Shown: positions 1-8,121 of the stretch, piece by piece
Layout: each line of letters starts with the position of its first letter
Position numbering within the stretch: position 1 is the stretch's first letter
Source: JACKCD01 sp041390905
GTDB lineage: Bacteria > Chloroflexota > Anaerolineae > Promineifilales > Promineifilaceae
DNA: 64,000 nt
Direction of reading: 5' to 3'
NCBI GenBank assembly: GCA_041390905.1
Contig: JAWKPA010000012.1
Span: 310,001 to 374,000, forward strand
Translations under genes and position numbers: made by a program
The notes under the pieces: model-generated
Databases searched by the model: none
What the model saw: the letters and a program-made list of their open reading frames with translations, nothing else
What the model was told of the DNA's origin: nothing

Positions 1-2
1 GG

Positions 3-749
3 TACAACGAATTTATTGCGTCTGAAGGACAGCATTTATCACGCCGTCTCAGGGATTCATTTACCGTGGCGGAAGTGGAGCCTGGAATGCGAGTGCTGGA
101 TGTGGGCTGCGGCCGTGGCGAAATTGTGCGCCACTGTATGCGGCTGGGCATCGAGGCATATGGCACGGATTATGCTGATGCGGCAACGCAAATGACGAGG
201 GAGGTGATTTTGGCAGAGCAAGGGGATGGGATAAACGGCCGTTTAGCTGCCGGTGTTTGCTGTTCCGATGCCAAGCTGCTCCCCTTTCCCAGCAACTACT
301 TCGACCGCGTGCTAATGTTTGACGTGGTGGAACATCTCTACCCGTGGGAACTCCACGAGGCCATGCTGGAAGTGCGGCGGGTATTGAAGCCAAACGGCCG
401 TTTTATTGTCCACACCGCCCCCAACCGCTGGTACGACCTCTACGCCTACCCCTGGGTTCGGCGCGTCCGCACCCTCATGGGGCAAGGCGACAGCTACCCC
501 AAAGATCCCCGTGCCATCACCCCCGTTAACCAGGACGTTCACGTCAACGAACAGGATTTAGTCAGTATGCGCCGCGCCCTGCGGCAGGCCGGCTTCAAAA
601 AAATCAAAGTCTGGCTCGACTCCCCGCCGCAAAACCGGCAGGAAAGCAGCCTTATGGCTACCCTGCGCCGCATCGCCTTCGACCTCCCCCCCTTCCGCTG
701 GTTCTTCGAGCGCGAAGTCTTCGCCGTCGCCTGGAACGGTGATCAGTAA
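3..749 (+). CDS. SAM-dependent class I methyltransferase, 5'-truncated
   Basis: The frame is open from the first bases of the window (about 21 codons upstream of the GTG at 66), so the gene starts outside the window. Motif I is visible (VLDVGCGRGE, just after the GTG), followed by motif II-like GTDYAD, and motif IV/post-motif regions DVVEHLYPWE and EVRRVLKPNGRF. This is the Methyltransf_11/25 layout of small-molecule or lipid/sugar methyltransferases. The C-terminal 80 residues are typical of enzymes near glycan genes. The substrate cannot be read from sequence. The next gene is a membrane glycosyltransferase, which fits an envelope-glycan role (inference). Two AACGGCCGTT copies (234, 393) lie in frame and encode NGR. 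Confidence 0.85.
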   Translation, partial: YNEFIASEGQHLSRRLRDSFTVAEVEPGMRVLDVGCGRGEIVRHCMRLGIEAYGTDYADAATQMTREVILAEQGDGINGRLAAGVCCSDAKLLPFPSNYFDRVLMFDVVEHLYPWELHEAMLEVRRVLKPNGRFIVHTAPNRWYDLYAYPWVRRVRTLMGQGDSYPKDPRAITPVNQDVHVNEQDLVSMRRALRQAGFKKIKVWLDSPPQNRQESSLMATLRRIAFDLPPFRWFFEREVFAVAWNGDQ

Positions 750-805
750 TCAGTGAACAGTAATCAGTAAACAGTTCACACCGACTACCGATTACTGATT
801 ACCGC
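741..805. repeat. Period-7 hairpin repeat (AATCAGT type)
   Basis: Heptads of AATCAGT/AACAGT form one arm and ACCGATT/ACTGATT heptads form the opposite arm, so the region can fold into a stem. It overlaps the methyltransferase stop and fills the gap to the next gene. The same class recurs at many junctions in this window. Confidence 0.8.
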
Positions 806-822
806 TCACCGGCCAATCCAAC

Positions 823-2856
823 ATGCCCCCCCTCCGCCGCACCCTTCCCCTCCTCATCCTCCTACTTGCCTTCGCCCTGCGGCTTTATGCCATTGGTGAA
901 ATTCCACCTGGGCTGACCCACGACGAGGCCAATCACGGCCGCGAGGGGATGGAGGTGCTGGATGGGGTGTATCGCTACTATTTTCCGCTTAACTATGGCA
1001 GCGAACCGATCTATAGCTACACGGTAGCCGGAAGCATGGCACTGCTGGGGGAAAATCTGTTTGCCCTTCGTTATGTCAATATTGTTTTTGGGCTGCTCAC
1101 CATCAGCATCAGTTATGCCTGGAGCAAGCGGCAGTTTGGCTGGCAGGTGGGGATATTAACGGCCGTTCTCCTCACCCTCTCCTTCTGGCCCCTCGCCAGC
1201 AGCCGCCAAGCCCTCCGCGCCGGAATGCTCCCCTTCTTCACCACCGCCGCCGTCATCGCCTTCTGGCAAATGGTGAGGAATAGGACGCAGATTGACTTGA
1301 TAAACGCAGATTTTTTTACCAGCGTATTCCATAATCATCTGATTAATCAGGAAAATCAGGCAAATCTGCGTCCCATTCTCCTCTTCACCCTCGCCCTTCT
1401 CGCCACCCTCCACATCTACCTCGCCGCCCGCGTCACCTGGCTAATCTTCCCCACCTTCCTCATCTACCTCGCCCTGTTCCATCGCCCCCTCTTTCGCCGC
1501 TGGTGGCAGCCCGCCACCGTTGGCCTGCTCCTTGCCGGCCTACTCATCATCCCCATGTTTGTCTACCTTGCCAACCACCCCGAAGCGCAAACACGGTTGG
1601 GCATGCTGGACGGCACGCTGCAAGCGGTGGCTTCTGGCAACGTGACCCCCTTGCTCAAAACGGCGAGCCAGGCAGTGCTGGCCTTTGTTTGGCCGGGTAA
1701 TGGCGACCAGTTTCTGGCCTACAATATCCCCGGTCGGCCGGTTTTTGATGCCATAACGGCCGTTTTCTTCCTCATCGGCCTGCTGGTTTCCCTCTGGCAG
1801 TGGCGGCAGCCCCGCTACGCCTTTGTCCTGCTTTGGTTTACCATCGGCATCCTCCCCTCACTGCTCACCGGCCCAACAGCCAACACTACCCGCAACCTGG
1901 CCGCCCTGCCCGTCATCCACCTGCTGCCCGCACTGGGGGCGGTGGCAGTGGGCAGCAAAATAGGCAATCGGTCGCTAAAGGTGGGATTAACGGCCGTTTG
2001 GCTCCTCTTCACCGCCACCACCACCAGCCGCGACTACTTCGTCCGCTGGGCGCAAGCCCCCGACGTGCGCTCCGCCTACCAGCACACCCTGGTTGAAACC
2101 ATTGCCTACTGGCGCACCCACCCCAGCGACGGCACGCTGCTTTTTTCCACCGTCTACCCCGGCCCCGTCCACGACAACTCCATCGCCACCGTTTTGGCCC
2201 ACAACCGGCTCCCGCCCAGCCGCTGGATGGATGCCCGACTGTCGCTCATTTTGCCACCATCCAACGATGTGCGCCTGTTTATTCCCGCCTCCACCCCGCC
2301 TCATCCCGCCTTTGCCCCGCTGCTCATGCCGCTGGAAACCATCACCCTGCGCCCTACCGACCTTGACCCCAGCTTTACCGTGTATGAATTAAACAGCACG
2401 CGCCCCGACTGGCTGCAAAATTTGCCCGCCGATGGGCCAAACTTCAATAATGCTGTCACCCTGCTGCGTGCCACGTGGCTGGCTCCCGCCACCTCGCCCG
2501 GCGGTGTGGCCGAACTACTGACCGCCTGGCGCGTGGCCGACCCCAGCCGCATTGCCCCGGCCATCCCCCCTGCCTATGCGCCGGAGGTCAAGCTGTTTAC
2601 CCATGTTCTGCGTGACGATGGCTCCATCCTCATCCAAGCCGACCGGCTGGACGCACCCGCCTGGAGTTGGCAGACGGGCGATATTGTGGTGCAAATTCAT
2701 CAGTTGTGGGTGCCGCCGGAAACGGCCGTTTCCACCTACACCACCCGCATCGGCTTCTACGAACCCACCCACGGCCAGCGCACCCCGGTTGTGGACACGG
2801 CCGGCGCTCCCCTCGCCGATACCGCCGAGGTGGTTCCCCTGCAAGTAGCACGCTGA
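823..2856 (+). CDS. GT39/ArnT-like polytopic membrane glycosyltransferase
   Basis: 677 residues. The N-terminal half is a string of hydrophobic helices; the C-terminal ~200 residues form a soluble beta-rich domain. The motif IPPGLTHDEANHG (about residues 27-39) matches the acidic catalytic loop after TM1 of PMT/ArnT-type lipid-linked sugar transferases, and the same motif occurs in the paralog at 51200-53284. Predicted role: transfer of a polyprenyl-phosphate sugar outside the membrane (family knowledge; the acceptor is unknown). About 33 residues (roughly 153-185) are encoded by an inserted hairpin repeat and are hydrophilic, unlike the flanking helices. Five AACGGCCGTT copies occur, mostly read as TAV. 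The ATG at 823 was chosen because TM1 follows directly. Confidence 0.8.
   Translation: MPPLRRTLPLLILLLAFALRLYAIGEIPPGLTHDEANHGREGMEVLDGVYRYYFPLNYGSEPIYSYTVAGSMALLGENLFALRYVNIVFGLLTISISYAWSKRQFGWQVGILTAVLLTLSFWPLASSRQALRAGMLPFFTTAAVIAFWQMVRNRTQIDLINADFFTSVFHNHLINQENQANLRPILLFTLALLATLHIYLAARVTWLIFPTFLIYLALFHRPLFRRWWQPATVGLLLAGLLIIPMFVYLANHPEAQTRLGMLDGTLQAVASGNVTPLLKTASQAVLAFVWPGNGDQFLAYNIPGRPVFDAITAVFFLIGLLVSLWQWRQPRYAFVLLWFTIGILPSLLTGPTANTTRNLAALPVIHLLPALGAVAVGSKIGNRSLKVGLTAVWLLFTATTTSRDYFVRWAQAPDVRSAYQHTLVETIAYWRTHPSDGTLLFSTVYPGPVHDNSIATVLAHNRLPPSRWMDARLSLILPPSNDVRLFIPASTPPHPAFAPLLMPLETITLRPTDLDPSFTVYELNSTRPDWLQNLPADGPNFNNAVTLLRATWLAPATSPGGVAELLTAWRVADPSRIAPAIPPAYAPEVKLFTHVLRDDGSILIQADRLDAPAWSWQTGDIVVQIHQLWVPPETAVSTYTTRIGFYEPTHGQRTPVVDTAGAPLADTAEVVPLQVAR
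1279..1377. repeat. In-frame hairpin element, GGACGCAGATT family, copy 1
   Basis: Fifteen-base arms, AATAGGACGCAGATT (1279-1293) and AATCTGCGTCCCATT (1363-1377), are inverted with one mismatch. A second, more perfect copy with nearly identical arms lies between genes at 19924-19985. Here the element adds 33 codons to a membrane protein without breaking the frame. It is more AT-rich than its surroundings and inserts a hydrophilic loop after the helix ending FWQMV. Confidence 0.85.
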
Positions 2857-2911
2857 TTTACTTGCTGCCTGTGGCAACCCCTGCGCGATCAGAAAAATCA
2901 AGTGAATCAGC
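2852..2911. repeat. Hairpin at a gene end, possibly the same family
   Basis: GCTGATTTACTTG (2852-2864) and CAAGTGAATCAGC (2899-2911) are inverted with one mismatch. The core GATCAGAAAAATCA resembles the centre of the hairpins at 1279 and 19924. It overlaps the glycosyltransferase stop and may also act as a bidirectional terminator between convergent genes. Confidence 0.55.
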
Positions 2912-2944
2912 ACCTTGTTTTCATATCTTGTGATGGGCTGTCGC

Positions 2945-3634
2945 TCATCCATCCGCAGCGGATGACGACTTTGCTTGCAAAATTTGCGCCTGCAACGCCT
3001 CAGTCACTCCCCCAATTTCCAGCGCACAGGTCAGCGGATTTAGCTCATCAACCTGCCACAGCCAATTGGGGCGCAAGCCAAAACCAGACAAAACTTTGGA
3101 GGCCATCCATTCATCGTCCTCAGTGGCAAAAAGCACATAATCCCTTTCTTCATCCAGATAAAAGAAATCGGCACGCTGCTTACCGGGGCGTGGGTCAATA
3201 ATCCAATATTCACGCACCCCCTCATCCCGATACTCCTTAAACTTGTCCCGCCTGTCACGGTGAACACTCTCCGTCGAGATAATCTCAATGACTAAATCGG
3301 CCGGCCCCAGTAAGCGGTTTTCTGTCAAACGCTGCAAATTTTCCTTGGCGAGAAACAGTAAGTCTGGCTCCCGGGACGAATGCTGCAAACGCATTTCCAA
3401 AGGAGCAATATGAACAATTCCCAAATCGAACAATTCTACAAAAAGCTCCAATAAGAAAAGCAAAAACTTAACGGTACTTTGATGAATTGGTTTTGTAGGC
3501 ATGTGAACAACAACCTCCCCATTGACCCATTCGGCGCGAACATCCTCATCTGCCCAGGCGAGAAACGCTTCATAACTCATTTTCAGGGTAGCGGAAGAAC
3601 TTTCTTTGGTCTCTGCTTTTTGTGCTAACATCAT
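2945..3634 (-). CDS. Uma2 family (DUF820) putative endonuclease
   Basis: 229 residues. The Uma2/DUF820 fold is a PD-(D/E)XK nuclease-like domain common in cyanobacteria and Chloroflexota. Visible landmarks are the N-terminal MSYEAFLAWADEDVRAEWVNGEVV, split here as MSYEAFLAW and RAEWVNGEVV, the core PDLLFLAKEN, and ADLVIEIISTES followed by YRDEGVREYWIIDPR. The ATG at 3634 has AAGGAG about 8 bases upstream, which supports this start. No antitoxin or nuclease partner is adjacent. The family's biological role is not established. A second member sits at 23868-24476. Its coding sequence has no AACGGCCGTT and is less GC-rich than the flanking glycosyltransferases. Confidence 0.85.
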   Translation of the reverse strand: MMLAQKAETKESSSATLKMSYEAFLAWADEDVRAEWVNGEVVVHMPTKPIHQSTVKFLLFLLELFVELFDLGIVHIAPLEMRLQHSSREPDLLFLAKENLQRLTENRLLGPADLVIEIISTESVHRDRRDKFKEYRDEGVREYWIIDPRPGKQRADFFYLDEERDYVLFATEDDEWMASKVLSGFGLRPNWLWQVDELNPLTCALEIGGVTEALQAQILQAKSSSAADG

Positions 3635-3818
3635 CCATCATGCTCCTTGCTGGTAACAGACCAGCAACTCATTATTATTGTAGCACAGAACCAAGTCCGC
3701 AAGATGAACAAGCATAGCATAAACTCCAGGCTGCTTTTTTGGCTGGAAAACGGCACAACAATGGCAGCCATCCCCAATTTATCTATACAAATGACATGGT
3801 TTGGTACAATTGCGCCAG

Positions 3819-6797
3819 ATGATGGACAAAGCAACCCCTTCCCGCTTTACTCTAAGCTCTATTTTCACCTTTTTGCAGCTCACCATCGGCACGCTGGCCG
3901 CCGGCCGCATTTTTTATGAGCTGTTTTTCCCGCGCTTGTTGTGGCTCGGACGGCCGTTTTTTGCCCTCTCTTTATCTCTACTGGTAGCGAGCTTGGTTAT
4001 TTGGCAGGGGAGCAGGGGAGCAGGGGAGCAAGGGAGAGCTTTTTCCCCCCTCCTCCTCTGCCCCCCTGTTCCCCTACTCCTCAACCTCCTCTACCTTTTC
4101 AACCCCACCGTTGACCCCATTCATAGCCGCCTGATTTTTGCCGCCAGCCTGTGGCTGACAGGGCTGCTGTGGGCAGCAATCATTGCTCCACCTGCCACCC
4201 GGCGCAGGTTGGGCATTGGCTTTCTGCTCGCAGCACTGCTGCCCGTGTACCTGATCACCATGCCCGCCACCGTTGGCCGAGCCGACACCTTCGAGTTTCA
4301 AGTGGTTGCCCCCCAGCTTGGCATTGCCCACCCCACCGGCTACCCGCTATACCTGCTGCTGGGCAAGCTGTTTACGCTGCTGCCGCTGGGGTCGGTGGCG
4401 TGGCGGCTCAACGTGGCAACGATGGTCTATGGCCTGGCGGCACTTTGCATGGTGTATCTGATCGGGCAGAAACTGAGCGAACGCCTGGGGCAAACGTGGT
4501 TGCCCGCCCTCCTTGCCGCCGTTGCCTTCGGTCTCACCCCTACCTTTTGGAGTCAGGCGATTGAGGCGGAGGTGTATACGCTGCATGGGCTGGTGGTGGC
4601 GGTGGTGCTGTGGCAGATTTTAGAGATTAGAGATTGGCGATTGGCGATTGGGCGATTGGCGGCGACGATTGGGTTGGGGTTGACAAACCATTTGACGATG
4701 GTGTTTTTGTTGCCGCCAGCGGGGTTGGCCGTTTTGCTGGCTTATTGGCGACAGCGGGGGGTGATTTCGGTGAAGTTGGTGGGGAAAACGGCCGTTTTCT
4801 TCCTCCTCCCCCTCCTCCTCTACGCCTACCTACCCCTGCGCTGGCTGGCCGTCAACGGCGAACCGATGGGGTTGCGCCGCTTTGTAGATTGGGTCGTGGG
4901 TGGTCGCTTCCAAAACGCCCTGCAATGGACAGCCTGGCTCCACGACCCAACCCGCTACGAAGTCGTGGGGCGGCTGTTTCTCAGCAACTGGGGCTGGGTC
5001 AACCTGCTGATTGCCCTCCTGGGGGTGGGTTATTTGCTTATTCGTTATTGGGAAGCGGGATTGCTGCTGTTGCTGACCTGGTTTGGCTTTACCTTTTACG
5101 CCCTCAACTACTACGTCCCCGATTTGGCCGTCTTTTTGTTGCCCGCCCATTTGGTGGTGGCAATTTGGTGGGGCGTGGGGGGAACGGCCGTTTTGGTTGT
5201 AGGGAGTAGGGCGTGGAACGCCCCACACCCCACACCCTACTCCCTACTCCCCACCCTCCTCCTCCTCCCCCTTCTCCTCCCCGCTCCCGCCACCTGGCGG
5301 CAGGTAGACCGCAGCCACAGCGATGGGCTAGTCACGTGGGGCATGGGCGTGTTAAACCAGCCATTGGCTGCCAACGCCGCCATTTTGGCCGACAGCGAAA
5401 AAATTGCCCCGCTCTACTACTTGCAGCAGGCCGAAGGAATGCGCCCCGACCTCGACATCATGGTGCTGCCCGACGAAGCTACCTACCGCGCCGAGCTTGA
5501 CAGCCGCATAGCCGCCGGGCAAACCGTTTATCTGGCGCGGTTTGTGCCGGGGCTGGAAGGCATTTACCATTTGCGGTCGGCCGGCCCGCTCACCGAAGTT
5601 AGTACGCAGCCGCTTGCCAGCGTGCCGCCCGAAGCCACACCTACTCGATTAACGATTGGGCCACTGACGCTGCTGGGCTATGTGCTGGAACCAGTGGCGG
5701 CGGTGGATGAGGCAGCAACGGCCGTTACTTTTTACTGGCAAGCCCCCCAACCCGTCGGCGAAAACCTGCGCGTCTATTTGCGCTGGCACGGCGGCCGCAG
5801 CGACGAACGGCCGCTTTTAGCCACCGGCCAGCACCCCGCCAACGACGACTACCCCACCATCGCCTGGGACGCAGGCGAAATCGTTCCCGATTACCACCTG
5901 CTGCCGCAGCCCCTCAGCGATCAGCCGCAGGAGGTTGCCATTCAGGTAGCCTTGGCCCCCGCCTTCACCCCCGCCGCCAACCTGAATTGGCAGACAGTAA
6001 CCACGTTGACCTTGCCGCCGACAAAACAGCGGGTTTGGGAACGGCCGTTGCGCCTGCAAATCGGCACCACCGCTCTCACCTCCGCCCACTTCCCCAGCCA
6101 AATCCGCCCCCAAACCCCGCTCCCCATCCAATTCTCCGGCTTCGGCTCCGCCAATCTCACCTTCACGCTCCACTCCCCACTCTCCACTCTCCACTCTCCA
6201 ATCTCTAATCCCCAATCTCCACTCCCCACCCCCTTCACCACCGCCACCACCATTCCCACCGGGCTGGAAAACGGCCGTTATACGCTGTGGGTGACGGGAG
6301 AAACGGCCGTTTGTGGCTGGCTGCGTCAACCAACCAATGGCTGCTCCCTCGGCGAAGTCGAAATCAGCGGCGTGGCTCTGCCCCCCAGTGCCACCAACTT
6401 CGACGACAAAATTGCCCTGCTTGGCGTTGAACTAGGGCAAACAGAACTCGTGGCCGGAGCCGAACTGCCCGTCACCCTCACCTGGCAAAGCCTGGCCCCG
6501 CTAGACCACGACTACACCATTTTTATCCAGATTTTAAACGACCAGGATCGCATTGTCGGGCAAGTAGATGCCTGGCCGCTGCAAGGCACGCTGCCCACCA
6601 GCCAGTGGCAGCCCGGTCAAACCATCACCGACCCCCACCTGGTGCGGCTGGCGGGCGACCTGCCCCCCGGCAACTATCGCCTGCAGGTTGGCTGGTATCT
6701 GCTGGCAACCCTCCAGCGCCTCCCCGTTTTGGATGGTAATGCCGCGCCTATTGATGATAAATTTCTGGTTACGGGGCTAACAGCACCTGAACGGTAA
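3819..6797 (+). CDS. DUF2723 family membrane protein (GT117/TMEM260-like glycosyltransferase)
   Basis: About 992 residues. N-terminal helices carry the DUF2723 signature GRADTFEFQVVAPQLGIAHP followed by TGYPLYLLLGKL. The middle has about ten further helices. The C-terminal ~450 residues are soluble and beta-rich. DUF2723 proteins relate to TMEM260-type O-mannosyltransferases, so this is a predicted envelope glycosyltransferase. Start: a tandem ATG at 3819/3822 precedes a hydrophobic helix, and an in-frame TTG at 3801 is less likely. Four segments are encoded by low-complexity hairpin DNA (near 4007, 4619, 5199 and 6169), giving stretches such as GSRGAGEQG, LEIRDWRLAIG and TLHSPISNPQSP. Six AACGGCCGTT copies. 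Length is inflated relative to simple DUF2723 proteins by these inserts. Confidence 0.8.
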   Translation: MMDKATPSRFTLSSIFTFLQLTIGTLAAGRIFYELFFPRLLWLGRPFFALSLSLLVASLVIWQGSRGAGEQGRAFSPLLLCPPVPLLLNLLYLFNPTVDPIHSRLIFAASLWLTGLLWAAIIAPPATRRRLGIGFLLAALLPVYLITMPATVGRADTFEFQVVAPQLGIAHPTGYPLYLLLGKLFTLLPLGSVAWRLNVATMVYGLAALCMVYLIGQKLSERLGQTWLPALLAAVAFGLTPTFWSQAIEAEVYTLHGLVVAVVLWQILEIRDWRLAIGRLAATIGLGLTNHLTMVFLLPPAGLAVLLAYWRQRGVISVKLVGKTAVFFLLPLLLYAYLPLRWLAVNGEPMGLRRFVDWVVGGRFQNALQWTAWLHDPTRYEVVGRLFLSNWGWVNLLIALLGVGYLLIRYWEAGLLLLLTWFGFTFYALNYYVPDLAVFLLPAHLVVAIWWGVGGTAVLVVGSRAWNAPHPTPYSLLPTLLLLPLLLPAPATWRQVDRSHSDGLVTWGMGVLNQPLAANAAILADSEKIAPLYYLQQAEGMRPDLDIMVLPDEATYRAELDSRIAAGQTVYLARFVPGLEGIYHLRSAGPLTEVSTQPLASVPPEATPTRLTIGPLTLLGYVLEPVAAVDEAATAVTFYWQAPQPVGENLRVYLRWHGGRSDERPLLATGQHPANDDYPTIAWDAGEIVPDYHLLPQPLSDQPQEVAIQVALAPAFTPAANLNWQTVTTLTLPPTKQRVWERPLRLQIGTTALTSAHFPSQIRPQTPLPIQFSGFGSANLTFTLHSPLSTLHSPISNPQSPLPTPFTTATTIPTGLENGRYTLWVTGETAVCGWLRQPTNGCSLGEVEISGVALPPSATNFDDKIALLGVELGQTELVAGAELPVTLTWQSLAPLDHDYTIFIQILNDQDRIVGQVDAWPLQGTLPTSQWQPGQTITDPHLVRLAGDLPPGNYRLQVGWYLLATLQRLPVLDGNAAPIDDKFLVTGLTAPER
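4007..4083. repeat. In-gene repeat hairpin (GGGGAGCA)n
   Basis: Three tandem GGGGAGCA units are followed by a C-rich arm ending CCCCTGTTCCCCTACTCC, giving an imperfect stem. It lies in frame in the N-terminal region of the DUF2723 gene, between the first helices. Unlike most arrays here, the period is 8. Confidence 0.65.
4619..4663. repeat. In-gene period-7 array (AGATTGG/CGATTGG)
   Basis: TTAGAGATTAGAGATTGGCG is followed by repeated GCGATTG heptads. Only one arm is present. It encodes LEIRDWRLAIGRLA in the DUF2723 protein, at an inter-helix loop. The same peptide type (LEIRDWRLEI) is encoded by the array at 51679. Confidence 0.75.
5199..5247. repeat. In-gene inverted repeat, 18-bp arms
   Basis: GTAGGGAGTAGGGCGTGG (5199-5216) pairs with CCACACCCTACTCCCTAC (5230-5247) with one mismatch. 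The arms are made of 7-bp units. It is in frame within the DUF2723 gene just after an AACGGCCGTT (5183-5192) and encodes a proline/serine-rich loop between helices. Confidence 0.8.
6169..6229. repeat. In-gene period-7 array (CCACTCT)
   Basis: Tandem CCACTCT/CCAATCT heptads form a single arm and encode serine/proline-rich HSPLSTLHSPISNPQSP in the soluble C-terminal domain of the DUF2723 protein. Confidence 0.7.
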
Positions 6798-6852
6798 TTG
6801 GTTGTCAGTTATTAACCTAAGTTGCCACCTTAAAAACAAAGCGGAGAAACCT

Positions 6853-6957
6853 GTCATTTCGACGAGTCTTCGAGGAGAAATCCCGTTTTGTCGGCCAAAA
6901 AGAACGGGATTTCTCGGAGGACACTTCGACGGCCTCAGTGCAGGCTCTCGAAATGAC
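6853..6957. repeat. Nested palindromic intergenic element (~105 bp)
   Basis: Outer arms are GTCATTTCGA (6853-6862) and TCGAAATGAC (6948-6957); inner arms are GAGAAATCCCGTT (6875-6887) and AACGGGATTTCTC (6903-6915). Both arm pairs are perfect. It fills the gap between the DUF2723 gene and the TrkA-type gene. It looks like a MITE- or REP-type element, with no coding capacity. Confidence 0.75.
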
Positions 6958-6988
6958 ATTGGTTAGTAGCAACTTGAGTTATGAGTTA

Positions 6989-7016
6989 TTGGTGATTTGT
7001 GCAATGGGGCTATAAT
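6989..7016 (+). promoter_or_regulatory. Candidate sigma-70-type promoter for the TrkA-like gene
   Basis: TTGGTG (6989-6994), 16-base spacer, TATAAT (7011-7016), 37 bases before the ATG at 7054. The -10 is consensus and the -35 is weak. Confidence 0.5.
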
Positions 7017-7053
7017 CCTGTCTAATCTTGTAAATCCTGTCTAAAATTCTTCC

Positions 7054-8109
7054 ATGAGACGCAAACGAAGCAAACTGGCAACCTTTTGGCGGCGGCGCGT
7101 GTGGGCGGGGCTGCGTGACACCTATCTGCTGCTGCGCCAATTTGCCCTGCCGCTGTTGTTCTTTAACCTGGCCGTTTGCGGCGGCGGCTATTTCTACTAT
7201 ATTCTTTCGCAGCCCACCAATCATCCTGCCGACAGCGTTACCCACGCCATCTACATTGCCCTCACCCTCACCTTCCTGGAAAATGTCGTGGATTTCCCCG
7301 ATGTTTGGTATCTACAACTTTTCTTTTTTCTCATGCCCATCATTGGCATTGGCATTTTGGCGCAGGGATTGGCTGAATTTGGGCTGCTTTTTTTCAACCG
7401 TCGCGGACGCGGCAAGGAGTGGGAAATGGCTGTGTCTTCTACCTTTAATAACCATACCGTTCTCGTTGGGCTGGGGCATTTAGGCTACCGTGTGGCGCGG
7501 CAACTATATGAACTGGATGAGGATGTGGTGGCAATTACCCTTACCACCGGTGCCGACACCCTGACCAGAACGCGAGCCATGCAAATTCCGGTCATTGAAG
7601 ACGATGGCAACCGGGAGTCGGTGCTGGAAGCGGCCGGGATTGCCAAGGCCAAGGCGATTGTTATCTGCACGCAGAACGATGGGCTAAATTCGCAAATCGC
7701 CTTTAAGGCTCGCAGTGCCAATCCCGATATTCGCGTGGTGATCCGCATTTTTGACGACCAGTTTGCCCAAATACTGGAAGCAAAATTTGGCTTTCATGCC
7801 GTCAGTGCCACCAACATGGCCGCCCCTGCCTTTGCCACCGCCGCCGTCGGCGTCAACATCACGCGCCCCATCACCATTGAAGGGGAGGTGTTGAGCCTGG
7901 CCAGCGTGGATATTCCAGCGCACTCACCGCTCATTGGGATGTCGCTGGGGGAGATAGAGCAGGGGTATGAGGTTAGTGTGGTGCTGCTGCGCCGCGACAG
8001 TGAATCGGATTTTCACCCGGCAGGTGAGCGCAAATTGTTGCCAGGGGATGCCATTGCCGTTTTGGGCGGCCCGACGCAGTTAAACCAATTAGTTCACAGC
8101 AATGAATAA
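7054..8109 (+). CDS. Channel-like membrane protein with TrkA-N/TrkA-C (RCK) domains
   Basis: 351 residues. Two hydrophobic segments (about residues 28-50 and 90-112) enclose a pore-loop-like stretch, followed by a Rossmann NAD-binding RCK domain starting VLVGLGHLGYRVARQL and a C-terminal TrkA-C domain (EGEVLSLASVDIPAHS, then LPGDAIAVLGG). This is the architecture of two-TM RCK potassium channels. However, the selectivity filter TxGYG(D) is absent: the loop reads TFLENVVDFPDVWYLQ. It may therefore not be a classical potassium channel. The gene is monocistronic between two unrelated units. Its coding sequence has no exact AACGGCCGTT. Confidence 0.75.
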   Translation: MRRKRSKLATFWRRRVWAGLRDTYLLLRQFALPLLFFNLAVCGGGYFYYILSQPTNHPADSVTHAIYIALTLTFLENVVDFPDVWYLQLFFFLMPIIGIGILAQGLAEFGLLFFNRRGRGKEWEMAVSSTFNNHTVLVGLGHLGYRVARQLYELDEDVVAITLTTGADTLTRTRAMQIPVIEDDGNRESVLEAAGIAKAKAIVICTQNDGLNSQIAFKARSANPDIRVVIRIFDDQFAQILEAKFGFHAVSATNMAAPAFATAAVGVNITRPITIEGEVLSLASVDIPAHSPLIGMSLGEIEQGYEVSVVLLRRDSESDFHPAGERKLLPGDAIAVLGGPTQLNQLVHSNE

Positions 8110-8121
8110 CCGGGGGTTTTG

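Noticed and set aside
1279..1377. Glycosyltransferase gene 823-2856 as a pseudogene disrupted by a repeat
   Set aside because: The insert keeps the frame and both flanks retain family motifs, so the gene is likely functional.
4634..5209. Plus-strand 191-residue frame within the DUF2723 gene
   Set aside because: The DUF2723 frame has TM helices and family motifs throughout; the alternative is proline/arginine-rich low complexity.
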